Source: Stenotrophomonas maltophilia
GTDB taxonomy: Bacteria > Pseudomonadota > Gammaproteobacteria > Xanthomonadales > Xanthomonadaceae
NCBI RefSeq assembly: GCF_002138415.1
Contig: NZ_CP015612.1
Location: forward strand, 1,404,001 to 1,468,000
Length of the DNA stretch: 64,000 nt
Reading direction: 5' to 3'
Notes under the pieces: model-generated
Told to the model about the DNA's origin: nothing
Databases searched by the model: none
Seen by the model: only the letters and a program-made list of their open reading frames with translations
In this document: piece by piece, positions 6,553 through 14,409 of the stretch
Layout: every line of letters starts with the position of its first letter
How positions within the stretch are numbered: the stretch's first letter is position 1
Program-made: the position numbers and the translations under genes

Positions 6553-7806
6553 TCAGCGCAGGGTTTTCTTCAGCGTTTCCGGATTGCCGTCGTTCGGCGC
6601 GGCCGGCACCTGCAGCAGGTGCGCCAGCAGCGGATAGACATCGACGTTGTCGAAGCCATCGATGACCAGGCCTTGGCGGAACGACGGACCGCTGGCCACA
6701 AACACCGCGCGCATGGAGGGCAGGGCATTGTCGTAGCCATGCGAGCCACGATCCTGATGGTCGCGCTTGGCGATCTTCTCCTGATGCAGGGCATCCCAGC
6801 CTTCATCCATCACGCAGACGATGGCGGGAACGCGTGGATGCGTGCCGTAGTGCAAGCGCGCCGGCAGGTTCTCCTTCTTCCAGCACTCGTAGTGCGCGTG
6901 GCGGCCGAGCAGGGCGCGTTCGGCGGCGGCTTCGTGACCGGCCAACGGCGCAAAACCCACCGACTGGCCCTGGCTGACATTGCGCGCGATGGCCGGGTCG
7001 GCCATCGATTCGGTGGAGATCACCTGGCCGACCGGGACGCTGGCCATGCCATGGTCAGAGACCACGATCACGTTGGTAGTCTCAGCCAAGCCGCGCTGCT
7101 GCAGGCCATCGAGCACCTGGCCGACGATCTGGTCGGCGCGCACGATGGCGTCGGCATACTGCTTCGATTCGGGGCCGTAATTGTGGCCAGCCTTGTCCAC
7201 GTGTTCCATGTACAGGGTGGTGAGGCGGGGTGCATCGGCGTCGGTCTGTGCAAGCCAATCGAGCACGATGCCGGCGCGCTGCTCCAGCGGTTCCTTGCCG
7301 TCGTAGACGCGCCACTGGCTGGGGCGTACGCCCCGGATTTCCGATTCGCTGCCCGGCCATGACGTGGTGGCCGAACGCACACCGGCGTTCTCGGCACCGA
7401 CCCAGATCGGTTCGCCGCCCCACCAGCCACTGGTGGTGACCGCCTCACGGTTGCTCAGCTCGAACCGGCCTAGGGCTTCATCGTCCATGCTGTTGTTGAC
7501 GATGCCGTGGTGGTCCGGGCGCAGGCCGGTGACGATGGTGTAGTGGTTGGGGAAGGTCAGCGACGGGTACGAAGGCGTCATCCAGCGCGCACGCACGCCG
7601 CCGTCAATCAGGCGCTGCAGGTTCGGGGTCAACCCGCGGTCCAGCGCGTCGGCGCGCAGGCCGTCGATGGAGATCAGCAGCAGCTTCGGCGGCGTGGCCG
7701 CAGCGACAGCGGTGGGAGCGGAGGCGGAAGGGGCGGGCGCGGTGGTGGTGCAGGCCGCCAATGGCAGCAGCAGCGCCAGCGCGCAGGTCAGGCGTACGGA
7801 AGTCAT
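6553..7806 (-). CDS. Nucleotide pyrophosphatase/phosphodiesterase (NPP family) lipoprotein
   Basis: The protein is 417 residues. The N-terminus MTSVRLTCALALLLPLAAC is a lipoprotein signal with a lipobox ending at Cys19. The alkaline-phosphatase-superfamily fold shows KLLLISIDGLRAD (first metal Asp48), SYPSLTFPNHYTIVTGL (nucleophile Thr84), MEHVDKAGHNYG and VVSDHGM, the set of zinc ligands expected for NPP enzymes such as the one characterised from Xanthomonas. It should split phosphodiester or pyrophosphate bonds of extracellular nucleotides at the cell envelope. The upstream in-frame methionine at 7920 is rejected because the lipoprotein signal begins at 7806. Confidence 0.88.
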   Translation of the reverse strand: MTSVRLTCALALLLPLAACTTTAPAPSASAPTAVAAATPPKLLLISIDGLRADALDRGLTPNLQRLIDGGVRARWMTPSYPSLTFPNHYTIVTGLRPDHHGIVNNSMDDEALGRFELSNREAVTTSGWWGGEPIWVGAENAGVRSATTSWPGSESEIRGVRPSQWRVYDGKEPLEQRAGIVLDWLAQTDADAPRLTTLYMEHVDKAGHNYGPESKQYADAIVRADQIVGQVLDGLQQRGLAETTNVIVVSDHGMASVPVGQVISTESMADPAIARNVSQGQSVGFAPLAGHEAAAERALLGRHAHYECWKKENLPARLHYGTHPRVPAIVCVMDEGWDALHQEKIAKRDHQDRGSHGYDNALPSMRAVFVASGPSFRQGLVIDGFDNVDVYPLLAHLLQVPAAPNDGNPETLKKTLR

Positions 7807-7979
7807 CCGCCCATGATAAGCCGGTGCAATGACCACCCCAAGACACGACGCGCTATCGCGCGCCGTGTCCGCGCATTTTTCCTTATCCCTGCGCCATCGG
7901 CGCGCGCCCTTGAACAACAAGGAGGCCCCTCACCAGACATACCCCGTCGATTTCATTCCATCCCTGACGCGGCCGGAGC

Positions 7980-8161
7980 GTGTCGACCAAGGTCGACACC
8001 TACCCACAGCCGCGCGTGCCAATAATCGCCGTTACCAGCAGCCTCGTGAACCTGTCGAAGGCGGGGCGGTGTCGGATTGCGGGGTGTCCGCGGCATGGAT
8101 GCCGCGGCCAAGCCTACAAGGACGTACTTGCGGCGTCCCCGCAATCCGACACCGCCCCGCC
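7980..8161 (+). repeat. Compound palindromic repeat, copy 1 (left of ogt/ada-alkA)
   Basis: The element starts with a small palindrome, GTGTCGACCAAGGTCGACAC (7980-7999) followed by CTACC. After about 60 bp comes a large hairpin: a 25-bp left arm at 8060-8084 pairs perfectly with 8137-8161 around a 52-base loop. The loop holds a second hairpin, CCGCGGCAT-GG-ATGCCGCGG (8088-8107), and the block AAGGACGTACTTG. Copy 2 lies in the opposite orientation at 10350-10524 with the same architecture and the same loop length. The gap from the phosphodiesterase start to ogt (7807-8244) holds nothing else gene-like. Confidence 0.85.
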
Positions 8162-8181
8162 AACCCACGGATAGCCCGCTT

Positions 8182-8205
8182 TTGACGTTGACGTTGACGT
8201 TGACG
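8182..8205. repeat. Four tandem copies of TTGACG
   Basis: Four exact hexamers lie between compound repeat copy 1 and the 3' end of ogt. This is a simple-sequence tract that could change in copy number by slippage; it lies downstream of ogt, outside any reading frame I accept. Confidence 0.85.
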
Positions 8206-8218
8206 GTGATTCGGCGGG

Positions 8219-8237
8219 TGCCGGGCGCAGCCCGGCA
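8219..8237. repeat. REP-type palindrome downstream of ogt
   Basis: TGCCGGGC-GCA-GCCCGGCA has 8-bp perfect arms and ends 7 bp from the ogt stop. It could act as a transcript end or mRNA-stabilising hairpin for the minus-strand repair operon. Confidence 0.6.
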
Positions 8238-8244
8238 AACCCTC

Positions 8245-8736
8245 TCAAGCGAACAGCGGGGCCTGGCGTTGTTCCAGTCGCAGCAGCGCGGCCTTGGTTT
8301 CCAGGCCACCGCCGAAGCCGGTCAGTGCCCCGTTGCTGCCGATCACGCGATGGCAGGGCAGGATGATCGGCAGCGGGTTGCGGCCGTTGGCAGCGCCGAC
8401 CGCGCGGGTCGCACTGGGGTGGCCCAGGTGCTGCGCCAGCTGCAGGTAGCTCCAGGTCTGGCCGAACGGAATCAACGCCAGCGCCTGCCACACACGCAGT
8501 TGGAACGGCGTGCCGCGTGGCGCCAGCTCCAGGTCGAAGCTGCTGCGTTCACCGTGCAGGAACTGCAACAGCTGCTCGCGTGCTTCCGGCAGCGCATCCG
8601 GCGTGTAGTGCCAGTCGTCGCGGCCGCGTGCCGGGTGGCGGTTCTCCGGGAACAGCACATGGGACAGGCCACGCTCGTCGCCGGCGATGGTCAACACGCC
8701 GATCGGGCTGTCGAAACGATCAAACAACAGGGTCAT
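8245..8736 (-). CDS. ogt: Methylated-DNA--protein-cysteine methyltransferase
   Basis: The protein is 163 residues. It removes O6-alkyl groups from guanine (and O4 from thymine) by transfer to its own cysteine. The active-site motif LPIILPCHRVIG contains Cys128. The DNA-binding part includes FQLRVWQALALIPFGQTWSY and RAVGAANGRNPLP, including the arginine finger and the asparagine hinge. The start MTLLFDRFDSPIG is chosen because its ATG overlaps the stop of the upstream ada-alkA gene by 4 bp, implying coupled translation. Together the two genes cover the three activities that E. coli splits between Ada and AlkA. Confidence 0.93.
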   Translation of the reverse strand: MTLLFDRFDSPIGVLTIAGDERGLSHVLFPENRHPARGRDDWHYTPDALPEAREQLLQFLHGERSSFDLELAPRGTPFQLRVWQALALIPFGQTWSYLQLAQHLGHPSATRAVGAANGRNPLPIILPCHRVIGSNGALTGFGGGLETKAALLRLEQRQAPLFA

Positions 8737-10211
8737 GTCGGTTCTCCAACGAAAGTGCCGGACAGGTGCCACAGATGCAGCACGGCATAGGCGCGCCACG
8801 GCCGCCAGGGTTGCGAGCGCGCTTCGGTCGCGCGTTCGCTCAGGCGCTGGCCCTGCGCTTGGCCGAGGACCTGCTGCAGCACCAGGTCGCCGGCGGGGAA
8901 GGCATCGGGCTGGCCGAGGCCACGCAAGGCGATGTACTGGGCGGTCCAGGGACCGATGCCGGGTAGTGCCACGCAGCGCGCAACGAATTCCTCCAATGCC
9001 TGACCGGGCCCGAAGTCGATCTGGCCGCTGGCGCAGGCAGCGGCCAGCGCACGCACGGTGGCGGCGCGGCTGCGCGGCAGGCCTATCGATTCCAGCGGCG
9101 CCTCAGCCAGCACCTCAGGCGCGGGGAACTGGCGATCGAATTCCGATGGCATGCCCGGCAGGTGCGCGCCATAGGCGTCGACCAGCCGCCGCGCAAAGGT
9201 GGTGGCTGCGGCAACAGTGACCTGCTGGCCGAGTACGGCGCGCACACCGACCTCGAAGCCGTCCCAGCCGCCGGGCACGCGCAGGCCGGGGCGCTCGGCG
9301 ATGCCACGCGCCAGCAGCGGTTCTTCGCCCAGCGCGGCATGCACCTGCTGCAGGTCGGCATCAAGGTCGAAGACACGGCGTACGCGGCGCACGATGTCGG
9401 GGATCAGGCGCGGATCGACCGCGCCCAGCTGCAGGCGCAGTTCCGGGCGCTTCGGGTCGGCAGTGACGCGCAGCAGGGTGGGGCGCTCCGGCGTGCCGAG
9501 CACGCGCTGGTAGCTGTCTTCGCCGATCAGTTCGATGCCGGGCAGGCTGCGCTTGCGCAGGAAGGCCAGCATGCGCGGGAAATCCAACGGTGGGCGGTAC
9601 ACCAGGCGCAGTACCAGGCAGCCGTCATCGGCGGCCAGCGGCTGGTGCTGGCGACGCAGCGCCGTCGGTGCCATGCCGCAACCTTGCAGGAAGGCCGTGT
9701 TGAAACGGCGCAGGCTGTTGTAGCCGGCAGCCAGTGCGACATCGGTCACCGGCAGCGTGGTTTCGGTCAGCAGCTGTTTGGCCAGCAGCAGGCGATGGGT
9801 GGCGTGGATCTGCCCCGGCGTCGCGCCCAGGTGTTCAACGAACAGGCGCTGCAGCTGGCGCGCGCTGAGGCCGATCTTCTCTGCGAGGTCGGCTACCGGC
9901 TGCTCCTGCAGGAAACCGCCATGGATCAGGGCCAGTGCGCGCTGCACGGTCTGCCCGGCCAATGCCTGCTGCGCCTGCGGGGCCAGCTCTGGGCGGCAGC
10001 GCAGGCACGGGCGATAACCGGCTGCCGCAGCAGCGGCCGCAGTCGGGTAGTAAGTGATGTTGCGCGGCTTCGGTGGCGGCGCCGGGCACACGGGGCGGCA
10101 GTAGATGCCGGTGCTGCGCACGGCGGTGAAGAACACGCCGTCGAAGCGGGCGTCGCGGGCCAGGCGGGCGCGGTCGCAGGCGGCGGTGTCGAGGGCGAGG
10201 GCGGTGTCCAT
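8733..10211 (-). CDS. Ada-type regulator fused to AlkA-type 3-methyladenine DNA glycosylase
   Basis: This 492-residue fusion has three parts. Residues 9-78 are the Ada zinc domain, with cysteines 38, 42, 68 and 71 in the E. coli Ada pattern (GIYCRPVCP and RPCLRCRPE); Cys38 is the acceptor that takes methyl groups from phosphotriesters and switches on DNA binding. Residues about 85-190 form an AraC-type helix-turn-helix domain. Residues about 200-490 are AlkA: the N-terminal domain, then helix-hairpin-helix with LPGIGPWTAQYIALRGLG, where the catalytic Asp is expected at FPAGDLVLQ. The protein would sense alkylation, activate its operon and excise 3-methyladenine. The Ada O6-methylguanine domain is missing and supplied by the overlapping ogt. 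Confidence 0.9.
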   Translation of the reverse strand: MDTALALDTAACDRARLARDARFDGVFFTAVRSTGIYCRPVCPAPPPKPRNITYYPTAAAAAAAGYRPCLRCRPELAPQAQQALAGQTVQRALALIHGGFLQEQPVADLAEKIGLSARQLQRLFVEHLGATPGQIHATHRLLLAKQLLTETTLPVTDVALAAGYNSLRRFNTAFLQGCGMAPTALRRQHQPLAADDGCLVLRLVYRPPLDFPRMLAFLRKRSLPGIELIGEDSYQRVLGTPERPTLLRVTADPKRPELRLQLGAVDPRLIPDIVRRVRRVFDLDADLQQVHAALGEEPLLARGIAERPGLRVPGGWDGFEVGVRAVLGQQVTVAAATTFARRLVDAYGAHLPGMPSEFDRQFPAPEVLAEAPLESIGLPRSRAATVRALAAACASGQIDFGPGQALEEFVARCVALPGIGPWTAQYIALRGLGQPDAFPAGDLVLQQVLGQAQGQRLSERATEARSQPWRPWRAYAVLHLWHLSGTFVGEPT

Positions 10212-10349
10212 GGCGCCAGTCTAGGCGTGTGCGGGCGGGGATACTCGCCGGATTCGGACATGGATGCTGGAGGGGGTTCTGGCAGGGCTTGCAGCCCTGC
10301 ACCCGCCGAGGCCAGAGCAACAGCAACAACGGGCTTCCTGCCGGGGGGG

Positions 10350-10524
10350 GGCGGGGTGGGTCCGGTTGCAGGGGGCGCTGCAAGTACGTCCCTGTAAGCT
10401 CGGTCGCGCCATCCATGGCGCTCACGCCCCTGCAACCGGACCCACCCCGCCTTCGACAGGTTCCTGCGACCTGTTGGGACGGCGTTCCGCAATGCTGTTG
10501 GTGGGTGTCGACCTTGGTCGACAC
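10350..10524 (-). repeat. Compound palindromic repeat, copy 2 (right of ogt/ada-alkA)
   Basis: This is the inverted counterpart of 7980-8161. The 25-bp arms at 10350-10374 and 10427-10451 pair perfectly around a 52-base loop. An inner stem GCGCCAT-CC-ATGGCGC and the block CAAGTACGTCC lie in the loop. AACCTGTCGAAGG abuts the arm on the minus strand, as in copy 1, and the small palindrome GTGTCGACCTTGGTCGACAC (10505-10524) ends the unit. The gap 10212-10622 contains this element and, just before it, a run of nine G (10343-10351); no gene is visible. Confidence 0.85.
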
Positions 10525-10622
10525 ACTTTCCCAAGGGTCAGAAGGGGTTCAGTGCCACGCGCTGAGTGCGCGGCCTGGACGGGTAGACTGTGGCTCTTGC
10601 TCCCATGAATCCCGGTTGCCCG

Positions 10623-11786
10623 ATGTCCGCCAAACTCCGCTGGTTGCCCTTGTTGTGCCTGGCCCTGGCGGGCTGCAGTCAGCTGGAGAATCCGGGCAAT
10701 GTGACTGCTGCCGACAAGGCGGCGCGGGCGCCGGCCAGCGATGGCGAGAACATGGTATCGATCAATGCGGCTGACGCACCGCCACCGCCGGCGCCGCCGC
10801 GCAGCCGGGCGGATCGGCCGTGGCCGCAGGCGCTGTTGGAGAATGGCCGCGCCTGGGTCAGCTGCAGCACAGAGTACGCCGGTGATGCGGGCGATGGCGT
10901 CGAGCTGGGGGGCCTGCAGCGTGAGCAGATTGCCCAGGCCCTGGCGCCGTGTGCCGAGCGTGGCCTGATGCGTGTGCGTTACGCCGGCAAGATCAATCCG
11001 GGCTTCGCCGAAATGATGTGGCGACTTGCCGTGGTCGCCGACGAACAGAAGATCCACAAGCGCATCCTCGATCTGGACTCCAGCGGTGGCCAGGTGGAAT
11101 CGGCGATCGTCGCCGGTGACAGCATCGGTGAATCGGGCTGGACCATCTGGGTGCGCGAAGGCTCGATCTGCCACAGCGCCTGCGTGTTCGTGCTGGCCGC
11201 CGGTGACAACCGGCTGCTGTCGGGCAAGGTCGGCATCCATCGCATGATGCGCATCAGTTCCAAGGCCACCTCGCGCGCTGAGCTCAACCGCGAGCTGCAC
11301 GAGGTCTACGACAACGTGAAGGATTACCTGCAGCGCAATGGCGTGGCGGTGGGTGTGGCCGACCTGATGATGACCGTGCCCAACCGCAGCCTGCGCTTGC
11401 TGACTCCGGACGAGTTGCGCCAGTACGGCCTGGATGGCACCAACGCGGTGCAGGACGATCTGGAGCGGATCAAGCAGATGCGGGCCTGCGGCGATGATTT
11501 CGTGCAGCGCAAGGACGCGTTCCTGATTGCCTTCGACCAGCAGTGCAAACGCGAAGGCGCCGACATGGAATCGATCAACAGCTGCGGCCAGGCGTTGAAG
11601 CAGCGCTTCGGCTTCCCCGATGCGGTGTGCCCGGAAGAAAGCCCGCTGTCGGAGATCGATGTGGCAACGCTGCCGCCTGCGCCTTCGGAGCCACCGCCGG
11701 TGGCCGAACAGGCGCCAGCAGACGCCGGCACGCCTGCCGCGCAGGCCGATGCCGCAGCGGTGGAAGGCAGCGCCCACGCGCGCTGA
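10623..11786 (+). CDS. ClpP-like serine-protease-fold lipoprotein
   Basis: The protein is 387 residues. MSAKLRWLPLLCLALAGC is a lipoprotein signal with lipid-attachment Cys18, which decides the start over two earlier methionines. The middle (about 115-260) resembles the ClpP/crotonase fold: KRILDLDSSGGQVESA matches the glycine-rich oxyanion strand of ClpP/SppA, CHSACVFVLAAG places Ser185 at the nucleophile position, and GKVGIHRMMR places His206 like the ClpP histidine. The last 60 residues are proline/alanine-rich and disordered. It probably works in the periplasm, anchored to a membrane. Whether it is an active peptidase is unknown. A DUF4019 gene follows 58 bp downstream. Confidence 0.65.
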   Translation: MSAKLRWLPLLCLALAGCSQLENPGNVTAADKAARAPASDGENMVSINAADAPPPPAPPRSRADRPWPQALLENGRAWVSCSTEYAGDAGDGVELGGLQREQIAQALAPCAERGLMRVRYAGKINPGFAEMMWRLAVVADEQKIHKRILDLDSSGGQVESAIVAGDSIGESGWTIWVREGSICHSACVFVLAAGDNRLLSGKVGIHRMMRISSKATSRAELNRELHEVYDNVKDYLQRNGVAVGVADLMMTVPNRSLRLLTPDELRQYGLDGTNAVQDDLERIKQMRACGDDFVQRKDAFLIAFDQQCKREGADMESINSCGQALKQRFGFPDAVCPEESPLSEIDVATLPPAPSEPPPVAEQAPADAGTPAAQADAAAVEGSAHAR

Positions 11787-11844
11787 CGAACAGCTCACTG
11801 CGCTGGCGTAGACTGCGGTTCTTTCCCGAGAACCGGCGGTGTCC

Positions 11845-12390
11845 ATGAAGCGCGTGCTCCTGCTGCTGTCCCTGCTGCCCCTGACCACATTTGCGCAGGC
11901 ACCCGCGCCGGCCACGCCTGCACCGGCACCCGCGCGCCCGGCACCGGCTTCGCCGGCGGCTGCAAAACCGGCCACGGCCGGCGCTCCGGCGTTGACCGCC
12001 GCGCAGCAGGCGCAGGTGCAGAAACAGGACGCGGAAATGGGCGCGGCCGCAGTGAAGGCGGCGCAGCTGGTCGATGCCAACCGCGCAGGCGAGTTGTGGG
12101 ATGGCGCTTCAGCCGTCGCGCGCCGCGCTGTACCGAAGGCCGCCTTCGTCAGTCAGTTGACCACCGAGCGCACGCGCCTGGGCGCGCTGGCTGGGCGGGG
12201 CCAGCCGACCATCACCCGGGTCAAGTACAGCGCCGGTGCTGCCGTGCCGGAAGGGCTGTACATCAATGTCAGCTTCCCGACCCGTTTCGCCAACAGCGCG
12301 CAGCCAGTGCGCGAGCTGGTCTCGTTCCGTTTCGACGAGGACCAGGTGTGGCGCCTGGCCGGTTACAGCCTGCGTGCGTCGGCACCCTGA
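11845..12390 (+). CDS. DUF4019-containing periplasmic protein
   Basis: The protein is 181 residues. A signal peptide (MKRVLLLLSLLPLTTFAQA) is followed by a low-complexity alanine/proline stretch (about 20-52) and a compact C-terminal domain. The domain shows AAQLVDANRAGELWDGAS, KAAFVSQLTTERTRLGAL and YINVSFPTRFANSAQPVREL, the pattern of DUF4019, a family of unknown function related to nuclear-transport-factor-2-like folds. The ATG start is preferred over the GTG two codons upstream. It lies between the ClpP-like lipoprotein and a MAPEG gene on the same strand and may be co-transcribed with them. Confidence 0.7.
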   Translation: MKRVLLLLSLLPLTTFAQAPAPATPAPAPARPAPASPAAAKPATAGAPALTAAQQAQVQKQDAEMGAAAVKAAQLVDANRAGELWDGASAVARRAVPKAAFVSQLTTERTRLGALAGRGQPTITRVKYSAGAAVPEGLYINVSFPTRFANSAQPVRELVSFRFDEDQVWRLAGYSLRASAP

Positions 12391-12398
12391 GGAGATGA

Positions 12399-12791
12399 AT
12401 GATGGCAACTGAACTGACGATGCTGGCCTGGTCGGTGCTGCTGGGCTTTGTCTACATCTTCGCTACCTCCACCGTGGTCACCCGCGAGCGCGGGATGAAG
12501 TGGAATGCCTCGGCGCGTGATGGCGAAGCCAGGCCACTCAGCCCGCTGGCCGGGCGCCTGCAGCGTGCGCAGGCCAACTTCCTGGAGACGTTCCCGTTCT
12601 TCGCTGCCGCCGCCATCGCAGTGGTCGTGGCCGGGCGCGGCAACGACACCACGGCGCTGGCGGCGCAGGCCTACTTCTGGGCGCGCGTGGTCTACCTGCC
12701 GCTGTATGCCGCGGGCGTGCCCTACGTGCGCAGCCTGGTCTGGGCAGTGTCGCTGCTGTCGATCCTGGCGCTGGTGTTCGCGTTGTTGTGA
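12399..12791 (+). CDS. MAPEG-family membrane protein
   Basis: This 130-residue protein has four hydrophobic segments and the MAPEG signature: RLQRAQANFLETFPFFAAAA contains the conserved arginine/asparagine/glutamate of glutathione-utilising membrane enzymes, and ARVVYLPLYAAGVPYVRSLV completes it. Bacterial MAPEG proteins are poorly characterised; glutathione transferase or peroxidase activity on lipophilic compounds is the family expectation. It starts 8 bp after the DUF4019 stop, with GGAG as ribosome binding site. Either of two adjacent ATG codons (12399 or 12402) could be used. Confidence 0.85.
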   Translation: MMATELTMLAWSVLLGFVYIFATSTVVTRERGMKWNASARDGEARPLSPLAGRLQRAQANFLETFPFFAAAAIAVVVAGRGNDTTALAAQAYFWARVVYLPLYAAGVPYVRSLVWAVSLLSILALVFALL

Positions 12792-12871
12792 TCCCGGCCT
12801 GATCCAGATCAAGGCCGGTCAGGTGCGCGGCGCTATGCTGGCGCGGACTGAATCAACGGCAGGAGGCGCGC

Positions 12872-14050
12872 ATGCGCAGGATGGACGTGGTGGTGGTCGG
12901 CGCCGGACCGGCGGGGCTGTGTTTCGCGCGTGCGCTGGCCGGTAGCGGCCTGCAGGTCGGGCTGGTCGAAGTTCAACCGCGCCAGGCCCTTGCCGAGGCC
13001 GCCTTCGATGGCCGTGAGATCGCGCTGACCCATGCCTCGCGGCAGAGCATGGAGCAGCTGGGGCTGTGGCAGCGCCTGCCGCAGGCCGAAGTCGCTGAAC
13101 TGCGCGATGCCAAGGTGATGAATGGCGGTTCGCCGTTCGCGCTGACCTTCGCCAGCAGCCAGGTGGACGGTCAGCCGCTGGGCTGGCTGGTGCCCAACCA
13201 TCTGATCCGTCGCGCCGCGTGGGATGCCGTGCAGGGGCAGGACGGCCTGGAACTGTTCGACGGGCGCAAGGTGCTGGGCGTGCAGGCCGATGCGCAGGGC
13301 CACGTGGTCAAACTCGATGACGGCAGCCAACTTCATGCGCGCCTGCTGGTCGCCGCTGACAGCCGCTTCTCCGCAACCCGCCGCATGCTCGGCATCGGCG
13401 CGCAGATGCGCGACTTCGGCAAGTCGATGCTGGTGTGCCGCATGCAGGTTGAGCGTGATCATCACCACACTGCCTGGGAATGGTTCGGCTACGGCCGCAC
13501 GATGGCGTTGCTGCCGCTCAACGAGGGTCAGGCATCGGCGGTGATCACGCTGCCGCCGCGGCAGATCGAGGAGCTGCTGGCGATGGATGAGGTGGCCTTC
13601 GGTGAGGCCGTCAGCGGTTGCTTTGAGCACCGCCTGGGCCGGATGCAGCCGGTCGCCACGCCGCAGGCGTATCCGCTGGTGGGTGTGTACGCGCACCGTT
13701 TCGTCGGCGAGCGTTCGACGCTGATCGGCGATGCCGCCGTTGGCATGCACCCGGTCACCGCGCATGGCTTCAACCTGGGACTGGCCAGCGCACAGCGGCT
13801 CGCACAGGGCATCGTCGCGCAGCAGCGACGTGGTGCCGACATTGCCGCGGCCGGCATGCTGGCCAGCTACCAGCGGGGTCACCGGCTGGCGTCGCGGCCG
13901 CTGTACGAGGCCACCAATGCAATCGCCAGCCTGTATACCGACGATCGCCGCCCGGCGCGGCTGCTGCGCGCGGCGGGCCTGCGTCTGGCACAAGGCGTGG
14001 CACCGTTCAGGCAGCTGATCGCCTCGCACCTGACCCAGCGCGTGGCCTGA
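12872..14050 (+). CDS. UbiH/UbiF/COQ6-family FAD-dependent hydroxylase
   Basis: This 392-residue flavoprotein has the FAD dinucleotide motif VVVGAGPAGLCFARAL at residues 6-21, a central NAD(P)H/FAD motif around LLVAADSRFSATRR, and the C-terminal FAD motif LIGDAAVGMHPVTAHGFNLG. Family members hydroxylate the ubiquinone ring. In the last motif the usual GQG before N is replaced by AHG, so the exact ring position is uncertain; a UbiM- or UbiF-like C5/C6 hydroxylase is a candidate. It is not in a ubi operon. AGGAGG lies 6-11 bases upstream of the ATG. The next gene is convergent. Confidence 0.8.
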   Translation: MRRMDVVVVGAGPAGLCFARALAGSGLQVGLVEVQPRQALAEAAFDGREIALTHASRQSMEQLGLWQRLPQAEVAELRDAKVMNGGSPFALTFASSQVDGQPLGWLVPNHLIRRAAWDAVQGQDGLELFDGRKVLGVQADAQGHVVKLDDGSQLHARLLVAADSRFSATRRMLGIGAQMRDFGKSMLVCRMQVERDHHHTAWEWFGYGRTMALLPLNEGQASAVITLPPRQIEELLAMDEVAFGEAVSGCFEHRLGRMQPVATPQAYPLVGVYAHRFVGERSTLIGDAAVGMHPVTAHGFNLGLASAQRLAQGIVAQQRRGADIAAAGMLASYQRGHRLASRPLYEATNAIASLYTDDRRPARLLRAAGLRLAQGVAPFRQLIASHLTQRVA

Positions 14051-14075
14051 ACCGGTTCAGATCAGCCCGTTCAGA

Positions 14076-14297
14076 TCAGACGGCGGCCAGCACCCGGATC
14101 TGGCTATCGGCGAATTCGACCACTTGGCCTGCGCGGATCTTGCAGGCCTTGCGCAGTTCGACTTCGCCGTCGACCCGTACCTGGCCTTCGCTGATGACCA
14201 TCTTGGCCTCGCCGCCACTGGTGACCAGGTCGGCCAGCTTGAGCAACTGCTTGAGTTCGACGTAGTCACCGTCGAGGTCGAATTCGAGAATCTGCAT
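14076..14297 (-). CDS. Small S4-domain RNA-binding protein (YbcJ-like)
   Basis: This 73-residue protein is almost entirely one S4 domain: EFDLDGDYVELKQLLKLADL, then SGGEAKMVISEGQVRVDGEV and RKACKIRAGQVVEF. The S4 fold binds structured RNA; YbcJ-type proteins are single-domain versions linked to ribosome or rRNA work, without a defined substrate. The start MQILEFDLDGDYVEL is chosen because the upstream in-frame extension is non-domain sequence in the intergenic region. It is convergent with the flavin hydroxylase and divergent from the DEAD-box helicase gene, another RNA-acting protein. Confidence 0.85.
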   Translation of the reverse strand: MQILEFDLDGDYVELKQLLKLADLVTSGGEAKMVISEGQVRVDGEVELRKACKIRAGQVVEFADSQIRVLAAV

Positions 14298-14409
14298 GGA
14301 GCGGGGTTCCTGGGGAAGGGCGCAGCCAGCGGCCGGGCCGGTGAAGAGGGCGCGTATTGTGCGCCAGCGCGGGGCATGACGGCACGCGCACGGAAAGCTG
14401 TACGCCTCG

